Assembly (NCBI RefSeq): GCF_000165395.2
Contig: NC_010574.1
Coordinates: 62,001-126,000 of the forward strand
Reading direction: 5' to 3'
Length of the DNA stretch: 64,000 bases
Source of the DNA: Babesia bovis T2Bo
Lineage: Eukaryota; Apicomplexa; Aconoidasida; Piroplasmida; Babesiidae
The notes below the pieces were generated by a model. The model saw nothing but the letters and a program-made list of their open reading frames with translations, was not told the DNA's origin and searched no databases. Shown here piece after piece: positions 20,403-32,196 of the stretch (position 1 is its first letter; every line of letters starts with the position of its first letter). The position numbers were made by a program, and so were the translations under genes.

Positions 20403-23400
20403 TCAACGAGAACGAAGTGGTCGTCTTCCTCTGCGACGGGGTCTATGATGACGTTTGGTGTGCTTTGGCCTGTGTACATATGTATTGTTTATCTCATGTA
20501 CATACGGATCAACCAACAACTGTTTCAAACTCTCATTGCAAAAAACACATCCTTCAATTTTACGTCCATCTTTAAGTATTACTTCGGTTAATTGGCTCTC
20601 ACAAGAATCGCATTCTTTGCCAGTGATAATTGCAACCTCTATGCGTTCATGGTAATCTAGCAATAGTCTGTCGAACCTACTTTTTGTAATGTCAGAGAAT
20701 TGTAATTTGTAAGAGCATGATGAGCAAAAAAACTTCCAGTTTGGTGCCCCGTTGATTATGTCCAAAATTAACATCCCATCGCAATCACCAGGACAGCGTG
20801 TGAGTGTAAGTGCGTCGGCGCTATTTGCACAAGTAGGATGTGCACAATCAATGCATCCCATCCCTGATATGGGTGTGAAAACACAAACGGACGTCTAACC
20901 TTTATTTCCAATGGACTCGAAAGGGGGATCGTTGTAACACATAGGACATAATGAAAAGGCACGTAAACGGCTCTGGAATTGTAGTAATTCGAAATTATCC
21001 AATGGGCACTTTATACCCTTGTAAAGTTTAATCGTACCGCCACGTGGTAAAGGATACTCCTGGGAGCATTTCTTGCAAAAAAGGCGTACGGGGGCTCGGT
21101 TCAAATATAACATATACCTATTACATGTTCCACAGCGACTCATAGGTACTCCGAAATCCTCTATAGGAGTAAACTGCGTTTCGAAAAACGTATTGATTGA
21201 ATCGATCTATTCAATCATATAAGTTTGGGTTTTTAAATTACCTTAGTTATATAATGCTCGAATTTCATACGGAACATTCGACAAACGTGATCTATCACAG
21301 ATTCACAATCTGCCTTGCCTATGAGAAATGATTCTGTAAATGCTGCAACATACCATCAGCAATGAGGTTGCAGTAGCCTTCAATGGCACCTCGTACACTG
21401 GGAAGGACCAACTCCGGATCTACCTGCATATAACCGTCCACTAATGCCTTTCCGAGCTTGGTGGGTTCGATACGACGATTGCCCAGTAAACGGACATAAT
21501 TGCGTGTGAAGATGTTGTGTATATGCGTAGCCATAGAAGCATCCGTCCCTATCCCCTTGCTTTCCATATGGTCTAACAGATCAGATTCAGAAAGTAAAGG
21601 TGGAGGTGAAGTTGTCCCTTCCTATTATGCATGTATACATTTGAATGGAACAGTACCTCGACTCTAAATTTGGCCACATCACATCCTTCCCCTTTCGTAA
21701 GTTTCAACGCAATGCTCACATAATTTTGAGATTTCGGTAAAAGTGCGGTGTATCCCTGTCGAACTACACGCGTGTTTGAAAATTGGAATGTCTCAGACCC
21801 GACATCAAGATCATACGTTGTAGTTTCCGTAGTGCATGGGCCTGCAACTGAAGCTAAGAAGTGACGTACAATTAGATCATAGAGTTTCCAGTCATCTCCC
21901 GTCAAAGTACCTTGCGATACACAACGTACAGGAATAATGGGTGGATGATCGCCTACATCATGTCCACCCTGTGGTCCCAATGTATTCCCGGACTGCTTGT
22001 GAATGGTTGAATTGACAAATAAATTACCTGCATCAAAAGGTCGACCAAATTTGTGTATTCAGGTACTGTATGCAGTTTTTTCAATAATTCTGCCCAGTCG
22101 AAAGACGTGGGATAACAATCTGTTTCTGTGCGAGGATAGGATATGTATCCGTTTAAGTATAAGTGTTCTGCCGTTTGCATGGTTTTATGCGGTCCCATTC
22201 CAAACCGTGAAGAAGCCTCCTTTAACATAGTTACGGTGTTTAGAGCCTTGGGGGATGAATTAATGGACCTTTTGGTCACAATGTCAGTTAATACACCTTT
22301 ATTTGCACCCATCAACTGCAGGATGTTATAGTATTTTTCACATCTTACCAGTTGTTGGAAAATACGTGCCACCGATTTATCAAAAATCCGACCGCGGTTC
22401 CATGTAAAAGGTATATATTGTCCTTCATAGGAAATATCGCAAATCAGCTGTGTAAGTGTTATGTCAACTTATGAAATCGATACCTTGTAATATGGTTCCT
22501 CTTGAAATCTTGCAATGGCATTGTAACGATCGACGCAAAAAAAAAGTGTTGGTGTTTGACAAGGACCATAGGATATGCACGTTGAGTCCAAGTCACCGTA
22601 TTTCCCCTAAAACTATCTAAACTAACAAAACAACGCACCTGGAAAAAAGTTGTTTGGAAGCGGGTGAAGGCACAACCAACACGTAAATCTATTGTTTGAC
22701 GTGCACGCACGGCATCTGATTCCAATTTATTCGGGTCACAAAGATTATCTACAGCACGTAAAATATCAGCACGGGTGAGTGCAGAGAAGCGAGCACGAAA
22801 TATCTGCAAGGGAATTCCATGTTATCGAAGTTATAGTACCTGTTTGGATCCTATTTTTACTAGGTGCTGGTGGCAAACTCGTATAACTTCAAAGGCTATG
22901 TTTTCTCCCTCCCTATCATTATCTAAACACAGGAGTAAATAACTACATCCCTTCGCCTCAGAAGCCAGATGCCGGGGTATCTTGCTATCCGGTGATGCTT
23001 CTTCCAATATTATCTCACCATTGAATAATTCCACAGGATTCGTCGAATTCCAGCAGTTGTACCTAGGTGCGAATGCCACGGAATATATATGTCCAGCAGT
23101 TGATGTGACTTTGAAATCAACAGTAGTTGATAAGAATTTGCCTCGGCACTCCCATGTTATACATGTGTTCGATATCTGATATTTCATGTAATAAGAAATA
23201 GAAAACTTAGTACGCCATCATTCAATGTTGATGCTATCGTGTGATTCACATTAGCTCATACTAAATGTCACAGTGTATATGTACTCTACGTGTGGAGGAA
23301 TTAGCCAGGATCAATATCGTCTAAGTACAGTTGTTAGTACGATATGGATGCCCAAATCACACATAATGTCCTCACTAACCCCTTTACGCTTCAACAGTGT

Positions 23401-23484
23401 GCGTTGATCTGTACATAAGTGAGCAGCCAGCGTTTCAGCAATCTTTGGCTTCTCTGCCACAACTAAAACCTTTGGTATGGACAT
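20403..23484 (-). CDS. TOP3B: DNA topoisomerase III beta
   Basis: Type IA topoisomerase. From the ATG at 23484: [20 protein letters not shown] (Toprim start). After a 203-nt intron (23176-23378) come [29 protein letters not shown] and [18 protein letters not shown] (the Toprim DxD acidic motif). Later exons carry [10 protein letters not shown] and [17 protein letters not shown]. The catalytic tyrosine motif is [14 protein letters not shown]. The C-terminus has several CxxC zinc ribbons ([23 protein letters not shown]) and ends in an Arg/Gly/His-basic tail. That tail resembles the RGG end of TOP3B and sets it apart from TOP3A. About ten exons with short introns. The family relaxes negatively supercoiled DNA and works with the RecQ/TDRD3 pathways. 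Confidence 0.93.
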
Positions 23485-23916
23485 AGGAAATCGATATAGA
23501 AGATATTAGAAATGAAAATTACATGTGGAGTTATTGGAAATGCGGCCATTAGCATTATGGAATCTTATAACGATCGTGAGCTAATGTGCAACGCAACGAA
23601 AAGACATCTAGCGACCTCCTTAAGGTGTATGGCAGAACAATCCAGATTGCATTTTATTTTGTTAATTATATAAGAACATTAAGCCTTTGCCAGATGTAAA
23701 TTAGTCACCTCTTATCTAGCCGTGAAACTAATCTGGACCCTTGGATACGAACCTAGCCTCATAGTGCCCATTATAAGGATGGAAGCATCATTGTATTGGC
23801 GTTTGAATGTATAATTCTTAAGCATACACGTAACTGGGTTCTATTTGATCTTTATTTGGGGCCCTAGGTTGGATGTGTTTGGAAAAACGCTAAAAAGCTG
23901 CGCTCAGTTAGGAATC
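23485..23916. promoter_or_regulatory. Divergent intergenic region TOP3B / RPA3
   Basis: About 430 bases between the start codons of TOP3B (minus) and RPA3 (plus). By position it carries both promoters. No other feature is seen. Confidence 0.4.
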
Positions 23917-24462
23917 ATGGGAGAAGATTTCTTGTCCCTCGATACAAAATCGCAGATACCTCCGTAAGTCTCATCTGTTTTTATTGTTTCAACGATATTG
24001 TCATCATAGAATTGTAGGTTGTGCAATTTTGAGACTATGAAGAATCGTATCGGTACTAGTGTAAGGGTCATTGGACAAATTCTTTCATCGGAAAGCAACA
24101 GCCTAGTGCTTCAGACGTCAGATGGTAAGAAGTGTATGTAAGCCAATACAATGGAATCAGGTGCAAAGATATCTTGTATATTTCCCCAAGATGCGGCGGC
24201 AGGTCTCTCAGGAATTGTGGAGTTATATGCCGTTGTAAGTTTTATATAGGCATAGAAATATACATGCCAGGTAGCGTCCGATGATAGGCAACGTGGGCAT
24301 GGCATATATCTTCAGCAGTACGGAGATATACACAAATGGGAAGATGAAATCGATATGTCCTATATAAATAAGGTAATTGTCCTTTCGGGTGACCCAAGAT
24401 TCGCCAAGTATATGGCAATTTCCACTGCAATCCCAGAAGGGATTAATGGGACAACAACATAA
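23917..24462 (+). CDS. RPA3: Replication protein A small subunit (RPA14/RPA3)
   Basis: Four exons, none of them long enough to stand out as an open frame. Exon 1 reads MGEDFLSLDTKSQIPP. The next reads CNFETMKNRIGTSVRVIGQI, then ESNSLVLQTSD. A 36-nt intron (GTAAGA...ATCAG) leads to GAKISCIFPQDAAAGLSGIV, ELYAV. The last exon reads VASDDRQRGHGIYLQQYGD and ends with a stop at 24460-24462. The pattern FVGRL...LSDG...SGIVEVVGRV of human RPA3 is followed closely by VIGQIL...LQTSDG...LSGIVELYAVV. RPA3 forms the trimer core of the single-stranded-DNA-binding complex. The gene lies head-to-head with another DNA-metabolism gene, TOP3B. Confidence 0.8.
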
Positions 24463-25495
24463 TGATATTATCTAGGCATGTAATAAATAGTTGGCATAGT
24501 ATCTATGGGATTTTGTACTATGTTTATGATATATGCTTAAAGGATTGTTGAAAAGTAGCATTCTAAAAGTCCTACGCAGCCATATGAATATTAATATTCA
24601 CCAGATCATGCCACAAGACAGAAAAGGGCACGTCCTTAACAGTAATCCAATACTCTTGTTCAATCTGGCCGCGCCCGAACATGTCAACGTACACCTCTAT
24701 CCTAACCCAGACTCTGGCTTATGCCGTCAGGTGTACTCACACTACTACACTAGACACCATTACTACATATTGATATCACCTCTACATTAAATGGTGTCCA
24801 ATATAGTGACTCTATTAGTGTTTAGTTGCTCGTTTATTTTGGCACTCAACATTTATTCTGCCAGGCTCCACAGTGTAACCAGAATAGGCACTTCGTTCCC
24901 TAATCCATCCATGAGTGTAATAGATCCTGAGTTGCTGTTTTTTCTCAATGCACAATGTATATTCTTTTGATGTAGTAAGGATATTTCCATATAGTATAGT
25001 TCATAGATCGTTTATTTATATATTTGGTTTGCCTTTAATAACCATATTCATACAATAGTTCGTGACGGAAGGTACGAATCAAAACTATTAAATCCTTTGA
25101 GAGATCTATCAAAGCGTAACGTGTCATGGCTAGTCACCCAATCTTCCCAGTTTTAAGTTAACGTACATAACATTCATTTAACTTATGCCTTCATTGTTCC
25201 AACTGTTTCTATAGTGACATACAGCCGTCTTTCAATTGTGCTTCGTAGCGTTGTTCAAATTCTCGTCGCTTTAGTTTGTGTTATCAGAGTTTTGAGCGTA
25301 TTCTCCACTATTAGCCTGCAAATTGGCGTGAAAATGATGCTATATCCAGCTCCCGTAGGATTGCATAACAGTTGCTGATGTAGTGCCGCAAAATCTAGTG
25401 AGTCATATTTTCAGTAACGTAACCAACTGTTACAGAGACACGTACAACAGTCATTTCGTGAACACCCCGAAGCAACGCCTTAGCATATCTAACGC
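24463..25495. other. Transition between housekeeping and variable blocks
   Basis: About 1 kb with no gene I can support. An 85-codon open frame at 24533-24790 (MLKGLLKSSILKVLRSHMN...) is His/Tyr-rich, resembles nothing I know, and is probably chance. Confidence 0.35.
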
Positions 25496-25780
25496 TTACG
25501 GTTGTGATACTTTGTTATCTTGTGTATGCGACTTACAAGATGACGCCTTATTGTAGGCCTGCACAAACGGCACAACGATGTATGCCATGGAACCCAGAAG
25601 GAAGGCAGCACAGCCCAAGTAGTTCGTGACGTATGCTAAGTCCAGTGCTACAGCTTTTGTCAAAGTTACTGCCGTTACTACATACAGCGCAACTGATAGC
25701 ATTAGCAGTAATAGTAGATCCCGTAGGCAGGAATAGGCCTCCTTATCTGACTTTTTCTTAGGACAGTCTTTAGACATCAC
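25496..25780 (-). CDS. Small two-TM protein at the edge of the ves block
   Basis: 94 aa, single exon. It has a short charged N-terminus (MSKDCPKKKSDKEAYSC), then two hydrophobic spans: LLLLLMLSVALYVVTAVTL and YLGCAAFLLGSMAYIVVPFV. The tail is polar (NKASSCKSHTQDNKVSQP). There is no cleavable signal peptide. Membrane protein families, often fragmentary, are found around Babesia ves loci; this may be a short member or a truncated copy of a larger multi-TM protein. I do not recognise it specifically. Confidence 0.5.
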   Translation of the reverse strand: MMSKDCPKKKSDKEAYSCLRDLLLLLMLSVALYVVTAVTLTKAVALDLAYVTNYLGCAAFLLGSMAYIVVPFVQAYNKASSCKSHTQDNKVSQP

Positions 25781-26739
25781 GCCCTAATATTACGCACATA
25801 TCTCACGTTATACCTATGTATTAGTATAGGAGTATGGAATCCATGTGTATGTGATCCTGTAAGTGGTACTTGCCTGGACAACGGAACATGTCCAATAAGT
25901 AATGTAGGTACACATCAATTCGGTGTCTTCTACAGCCACTGAAAATTATTAGTGTGTATTATTATTGGCTAGTGTTAATGTGTAACATTAGTGTCTAGTA
26001 TTAGTGTCTACTGTCACTGTCTAGTATTGCTGTCTATTACCAGTGTCTACTATTACTGCCTAGTGTTAGTCTCTTTTGTTACTGTCTAATATTACGCTGT
26101 GGAAAAACAACTTGATACCGTACAAAGGGGCACTAAGGCAATGCTCACGAATATTAGAGTCCACGCGCTACACACTAGTCTCTGGAGTTAGCGAAGTTTG
26201 AAGCAGTAGTAGTAACATATAGATACCCGTGGTATAATCGTGGTATGTAGCGCGTTGAATTTGTCTTCTATGGTAACTTTTTGTCGTGGGCTCCTGTAGG
26301 TCAGAGTATTAGTACAAAGTAACCACTTTAAGCCCTGTATTCTAGAGTGTTACTATCTTGTGTTGCAGTTTTGATTCTATGGATTAACGTAAATACAACG
26401 ACCTGGAAGAACAGTGTCTGAGTGTACTATGCATGGTACCTTCTGGGTAGCACGGTGACGACATCAAGTATCATACTAACCTCCTGGTATCTGTAGTGGC
26501 CATGGTTTATTGCCGTCTACTTGTTATGGACCTGGAAGAGTTATGAGCACTGTTTCATGGGTACGTCTTGTATCACTGTGCATTTAAGTCATAGAACCGT
26601 GAAAAACACCATGCAGTCCTACACCACGCACCCTCTACATTACGTAAAGCTTTACCTCGTACATGTGACTACCCATACTGGACCCGTGATCACCAGGATT
26701 ACAGTGACTTCACTATAGTCATCCCTGATACTAACTACC
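25781..26739. other. Non-coding region with degenerate repeat
   Basis: About 960 bases without a supported gene. It holds the degenerate short tandem repeat noted separately and otherwise unstructured sequence up to the duplicated ves 3' end. Confidence 0.4.
25948..26095. repeat. Degenerate tandem repeat, unit about 14-15 nt
   Basis: Recurrent units resembling AGTGTCTAGTATT, such as TTAGTGTCTAGTATTAGTG, CACTGTCTAGTATTGCTG and CAGTGTCTACTATTACTG. Copies are imperfect and the spacing drifts slightly. Confidence 0.65.
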
Positions 26740-27057
26740 ACATTATATCACCGTTGTGCCGAAGGCGCCACTACTTTGCCACTACCTCCTTTCAAAATAC
26801 TCCATCAATTCTACTCCTTTCCGTCCCGTCATCACCTTATCCCACATACACTGCCACTGGTGCTCTCCACCCCGTAACCAATGCGACCTCATATGTGTCC
26901 AGTCCAGTGGCCATATGGCACCAAAGGCTAGGTATAGCACCGCTACTAGCCAGGCTACCGTGAGGACAAAGATCCACGGGAGCCGTATGTCGTATTGGAG
27001 CTTGCCGACCTGGGAGAGGAGGTTGGTGAGGGGAGTGGTACTCTTTGTCGTGATCAC
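26740..27057 (-). pseudogene. Duplicated 3' end of a ves1 gene
   Basis: Only the last part of a VESA1 reading frame is present: LTNLLSQVGKLQYDIRLPWI, the membrane span FVLTVAWLVAVLYLAFGAIW and a short cytoplasmic tail ending VELMEYFERR. The DNA from about 26740 to 27039 repeats the 3' end of the next ves gene (27515-27815) in the same orientation, with a block of over 120 bases apparently identical and the tail-coding part diverged. No upstream exons are present. It is a gene fragment and could act as a recombination substrate. Confidence 0.85.
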
Positions 27058-27151
27058 TGCACCAAAACTCTATGAGTCCTTTACCAACATTGCTACGAAA
27101 ATCCAAGCAATACACTCTGTAATCTCATCCATATACCACCCCCAACAGCTA

Positions 27152-27380
27152 CTACTTTTCTGTGAAACATTCACCACAACTATTACTAAACTTCTGTGAA
27201 ACCTTTACCAAAGTTATACCAAACATTCACCAAAACTATTACTAAACTTTTGTGAAACATTTGCCAAAGTTATACTAAACATTCAGCAAAAGTGCTACTA
27301 AACTTCTGTGAAACATTTATCACATCTAATGCCAAACCTCTACCAAAATCTTACTAAGCTTGTACTGAACGTACGACCCA
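27152..27380. repeat. AT-rich ves-tail repeat array (left copy)
   Basis: A run of imperfect units built from ACTAAACTTCTGTGAAAC, ATTTACCAAAGTTATACC and AAACATTCACCAAAACTATT, about 55-60 nt per unit. It lies just downstream of the ves1-alpha gene (on its strand), between it and the duplicated 3' fragment. The reverse-complement motifs recur near the plus-strand ves gene. Confidence 0.75.
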
Positions 27381-27543
27381 AAAGTTTAATAAAACCAGTA
27401 TGAACCTTTACTAACATTGCCACTATAACTCTATGTATACCTGATGAGTATCATTGGTGCTCTAACTCTACCACTAGACTGCTCCACATTACTACCCCCG
27501 ATACTAACGACCACATTATAGCACTGTTGCGCCAAAGGCGCCA

Positions 27544-30500
27544 CTACCTCCTACCAAAATACTCCACCAACTCCACCCCCTTCCGTCCCGTCATTACCTT
27601 ATACCACATACATTGCCATTGGTGTGCTCCACCCCTTAACCAATGCGACCTCATATGTGTCCAGTCCAGTGGCCATATGGCACCAAAGGCTAGGTATAGC
27701 ACCGCTACTAGCCAGGCTACCGTGAGGACAAAGATCCACGGGAGCCGTATGTCGTATTGGAGCTTGCCGACCTGGGAGAGGAGGTTGGTGAGGGGATGCT
27801 GATCTTGCCTCCCCTTCTCAGTGATCTCTATTACTTTCTGCAAGCTGTCCAAGAATTGATGACAATGTTTCTCTCCGTTTTTAGTCTTTTCTATACTATA
27901 ATCTCCACTTTTCTCATCCTTCTGCTGGAACCCCTCCAGATTGAATGGGTTACCATAGCTAAATCCATGTCGATACAACACCGGTAATACCCCGGTACAT
28001 GATACGATTGATTGGCATCCACACTGTCCACTACCCTGTCCGTGTTCTCCCTTCTTGCACTTATTGGGGTCACACTCTCTACAGCCACGGCATTCAATAT
28101 TACGGAATGCATCAGACAGTGACTGTAGACCACCTTCAAGTGCATCTGATAGGTATAGTACCCATGAGAGGTATGTTCCACCGAACGTGGCACTCACTGC
28201 GGTATAGAGTTCACCGGTTAGGGGGGAGAGGTATTCTGAGTTCTTTGTCAGTGCAGAGAGGTTACTAGGAGTGGTAGGAGCAGTGGATAATGCGACGGCA
28301 CTGCTAGTGTCCTTATCGCCCTTAATATCTCTTAGTGCTTTACCGACAGTCTTCATGTACTCCCCTCCATTCTCCGACCCATTGTATATCCACTCTATCT
28401 TCTTCACTTCATCCCGTAACCCAGAGGCACACCAGCCGCAAAAGTATTTGTCATTGCTTGTCGACGTTTTAGGATCTTCTGTGTGCTCACACTTGTTATT
28501 CGTCTTCTTCTCCTTGTCCTCTACTGGATTTCCTATACCACCCCTAAAGAACCCGAATACATCACCCAACACCTGTGGTGTGGTGGCACTGAGAGCTGCT
28601 GTAACTCTCACCAGTGTATAAACACATGATTGCATCATGTTCTCGTTACTAAAGAAGTATAAGATGCCATAAAGGCGTTTGCCGGTACAATCACGGATAC
28701 CGTCCTTCTGGAATTGCCCTCTGAAACCCATTGGCAATGGGCAGCATTGGCCGGAACCATTACAGTGTCCTAGGTGGGATGCAGCGGGTGGGTACTCTGG
28801 GTTCTCGTCTTGGTCCACTACATTCTGACAACTAAAGCCTGGCAACCTATCCTCCAGGAATGCCTGGAGAGGGGAGGGGACACCAGTGGTAGTCATGTTG
28901 CCACATTGAGTGCACATGGTAGCTGTCCCCTTTTGGCCGCACTTCTTGGCGTGGTCTTTACATCCTGGGCACTGTGCGGTGTTGCAGATGGAGATGAGGT
29001 CATTGATGGCTGATAGGAGTGCGGTGTGCTCCTTTTCTACTTCATGCACAGCATCAATTATATCTGAACTGGTAAATATGTCATCCTGGAGACATTCCAA
29101 TGACTCCTTCACCTTCTCCTTCTCTGTCCACTCCTTACACAGCTTAAGTACTTCCTCTACCTTATGGATAGCAGCACTTATCTTGTTCTTACCAGGATCA
29201 TATTCACCCTTACTCGTTACCATCCCTAGTCCACTAGCCCCAACTACATCCCCTAGTATTCCTCCACTACCACTATTCATCGTCAGCTCCACTAGTTTCG
29301 CCTTAGCCGTCTCTAGTTTCCCAGTCAGCCCACTATTAACCTTCTTCACCGCCCCCTCCAGTGCCTCCTTAGCCGTCCCTAGTGCCGCCTGTACCCCCTT
29401 GATCCCCTCTGGCTTCTTCCCTTCCAATGCCTCCTGGGCATTACCCAATTGTACCACCACCTCGCCAATCTTTTCCAATAAATCCTTTAGTGCCCCCGTA
29501 AGCTCTCCTGATTTCCCCTTGAGGACTGTTTCCAATACCCCCTTTACCTTCCCTACCCTCTTTTTCCTATCATGTTCCATGGGGTCACACCCCAGGCACA
29601 TCCAGCTAATAACCCCCTTGGACACCACATCCTTACCATACCTACACTCACGCCATTTACCTCCACAAGTGACCTTCACGGCACACTGCTTCCTGAGGAA
29701 ATAGAGCTGGTAGAATAGAGCCCTAATGTAGTGTACTACCTGGTTGTATGCTTGAATGGAGACAGTGGGATAGGTGAAGTGGCATTCAGTGTTAGCGTAG
29801 AGGGAGTGAATGGCAGGTTCCATAGTCCTGTCAGTGCTGTGTATACCACCCTGGATACCTATGAGCACCAATGGGCAGTACTGGGTCACTGCTTGGAAGT
29901 GGGCAAAAAGGTTGAATTCATGGACAGTTATGGGATGATTGCGGCCTGTTTGAAGGAAGGAAAGCTGTTTCTGTTCGTTGGTTGATGCGGTGTCTCCGGG
30001 TTTTTTGAGTACCTCGGTTAGTCTATCCTTACCATGCTTCAGTATCTTTGGATATGCCTGACTATAGGGCAATGCACTTAGCCAGTATAGGATCTCACGG
30101 ATGGTACGGGGAGTTTTATTTTCCGCCTTCGGCGGAGCCTTGTTCTGTAACCCGGTAAAATAGGCACACGAAAGAATATAGAGCTTGTACAAGGCGCCAC
30201 ATTTGTGGATGTTTTCTTCAGTAATTGTGGCGTCATTCTTATGGAAGACGGTAGCGTTGCTGCAAAATGCACCCCTGTCTACGGTATGTATATATCCAGC
30301 ATAGTTCATACCAGCTGGATTTCTGAATGTATTATCATTATAGTCCCCGCCATGACCAGTATCACCATTACCAGTGTCCGGGAATCCCAAATATAACTTA
30401 TCCCTTAACCCATCCCATATAATAGCATCCCATCTATTTCCAGGACCATGGTTATTCAACATATCCTTAGGAAACCCTAGGGCCTGTAGCCATTGGGACA

Positions 30501-31747
30501 GGGTACCGTCATCTAGACCAGAGCCATCCAAAATGTGGTTGTTCCACCGGGGGCTGCTGGAATGGTACTTTCCAGTCCAATACATATAAGTAATGCCACT
30601 CCAGATGAGGCATACTGACCCTAGGAGGATACGGGCACATTGGTGACGTCTATCAGAGGCAGTAGTGTCATAGCTATTGTCTCCGGGAGGAATATCTATT
30701 AAATCTTTCCAATATGGTTTGACATCTACCTGTTTGGATTCAACAAATGAGTCTCTTGTGTAGAGTGTTCCACTAGGGTACGCTGACATGTAGCTGTCTT
30801 TATGGTATTCATCATGGCCAAAATGTTTTCCCTCTTTGTAACAACTACACTCCTTCTTACACTTCCCACAACCACCATTACAACAACACTTGCAGCATTT
30901 GCCTTCTTTAGCGCATTGACACTTCTCAGCAGTACACTGCGTGCCGCCACCACCAGTACAGCTACACCTATGAGCACTACCACCACTACCACTACACCTT
31001 TTACACCTCCTTCCTAGGTGGTGTCCTTCATTACTGCTCTGATTGGGATCATCCCATTTCATACATTTACATTCCGTGCACGGCGTGTTCGGCGTTACAT
31101 CCTTAAGATACTGACACTCGCCATCTTTGCCGTGTTGATTGTTATTGCCACTACTCCCCTTGCACTTGCCACCACCACCATTATCACACTTCGTTATACT
31201 ACTCCACCCAACGAGTGCACTGAGTACCTGTGCCAGCTGGTCTATATAGGTCCGGACCACAGGGGTACCACCTAGTCCCTGTACCAGGGAGAATAGTTCG
31301 TTGAGGCGGTTAGTGACATTCCCCTTTGGGGGGCCTTTGCTGGTGTCACCGCTGTCACCGTCCTTCCTATCACCTTCATAACCTATAGGACTCCATGAGG
31401 TACTGTATACCGGTGGTAGTACTAGGCAGTACTACTCTAGTACTGGGTACTTACCATGGTACTCCAGTTGTACTGACTGCAGTAGGTCAGTCACTGCCGA
31501 CGCCAGGCCACATATGCATTCTGTATAGGGGTGAGTCTATATAGTACGGAGCGCGCCACTGTAACGTTCACTGTCAGGTAGCGTCCTTAGGACGCGCATA
31601 ACACAGTAATGTATACAGTGACATACCATCCTTGTTGCTTCTACCATCCCTACCAGTTACCCTCAGGACCCAGTCAATGGCCTCCTTCAGGTTGGTAGGA
31701 GCGTCAGTCAAGGACGCCTTCGGCGTGAAGGCGCTATTAGGGGCCAT
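27544..31747 (-). CDS. ves1alpha: ves1-alpha: variant erythrocyte surface antigen, alpha subunit
   Basis: Three exons: 31747-31627, 31520-31455 and 31382-27544, giving about 1341 aa. Exon 1 carries the family start (LTDAPTNLKEAIDWVLRVTG). Exon 2 reads ECICGLASAVTDLLQSV. Exon 3 opens with YEGDRKDGD, VVRTYIDQLAQVLSALVGW and a Cys/Lys-rich region (KCCKCCCNGGCGKCKKECSC). It continues with RHQCARILLGSVCLIWSG, TIREILYWLSALPYSQ and YCPLVLIGIQGGIHS. A Lys/Glu/Ala-rich coiled-coil-like variable segment follows, then SPLQAFLEDRLPGFSC. The single membrane span is near the end (FVLTVAWLVAVLYLAFGAIW), followed by a short tail. There is no N-terminal signal peptide. VESA1 in B. bovis is a variant antigen and cytoadhesion ligand on the infected red cell. 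The frame is intact and it shares a promoter region with ves1-beta. Confidence 0.93.
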
Positions 31748-32196
31748 TGTCAGTGCCTATAGGAGTACTCAGCAGTACTCTCAATAGTGTGGAAGCACTG
31801 GTGGTATGGCTATAGGGGTGGAATCCCGTATACACTGAGCGCGCCCGTGTGGAAGGGGCGCCTTCGGCGCGACAGTAACCGTTACAGTGGCGCGCATATT
31901 GTTCTGTGGGATTCCACAAGGTAGTACCGTGGTGGTGAACCCGTTGTCACAGTGGAATGCCGAATTGCTTATACGGAATCTACCGGTACTGGATTATCCA
32001 TATTATTCTACAGATACAACACCACTAGTGGTGGAATCCCCCTAGTACTTACACTGCGCGCTACCAAATTACTATCGCGCCGAAGGCGCCCTATCTCTTT
32101 ACGGCGCGCTCTACCACCCTTGGATTCCACCCTTATAGTCACTACCACTGACTACTGGTGCTACTGGACACTCTCTCACCAAGGGGTGGTAACATA
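31748..32196. promoter_or_regulatory. Bidirectional ves promoter region
   Basis: About 450 bases between the start codons of the divergent ves1-alpha and ves1-beta genes. It is roughly symmetrical. GTGGAATCCC-type motifs appear in both orientations (GGTGGAATCCCG near 31827, GTGGGATTCCACAAG near 31907, GGTGGAATCCCC near 32029, TTGGATTCCACCC near 32119). GCGCGC palindromes flank the centre. One TTC-loop hairpin lies on each side, at 31855-31871 and, inverted, at 32075-32091. Divergent ves pairs with quasi-palindromic bidirectional promoters are known in B. bovis. Confidence 0.8.
31855..31871. repeat. GC hairpin with TTC loop (promoter copy)
   Basis: GGGGCGCCTTCGGCGCG: a GCGCC/GGCGC stem around TTC. 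An inverted partner lies at 32075-32091. One of at least eleven such hairpins in the ves block. Confidence 0.75.

Noticed and set aside
25948..26095. Possible CRISPR-like array
   Set aside because: Units are 14-15 nt, imperfect and without spacers, in a eukaryotic genome; it is a degenerate tandem repeat.
28910..29704. 264-codon open frame on the plus strand within ves1-alpha
   Set aside because: It is the antisense shadow of the Lys/Glu/Ala-rich exon; its Ser/Pro/Leu composition is what the complement of that exon gives.
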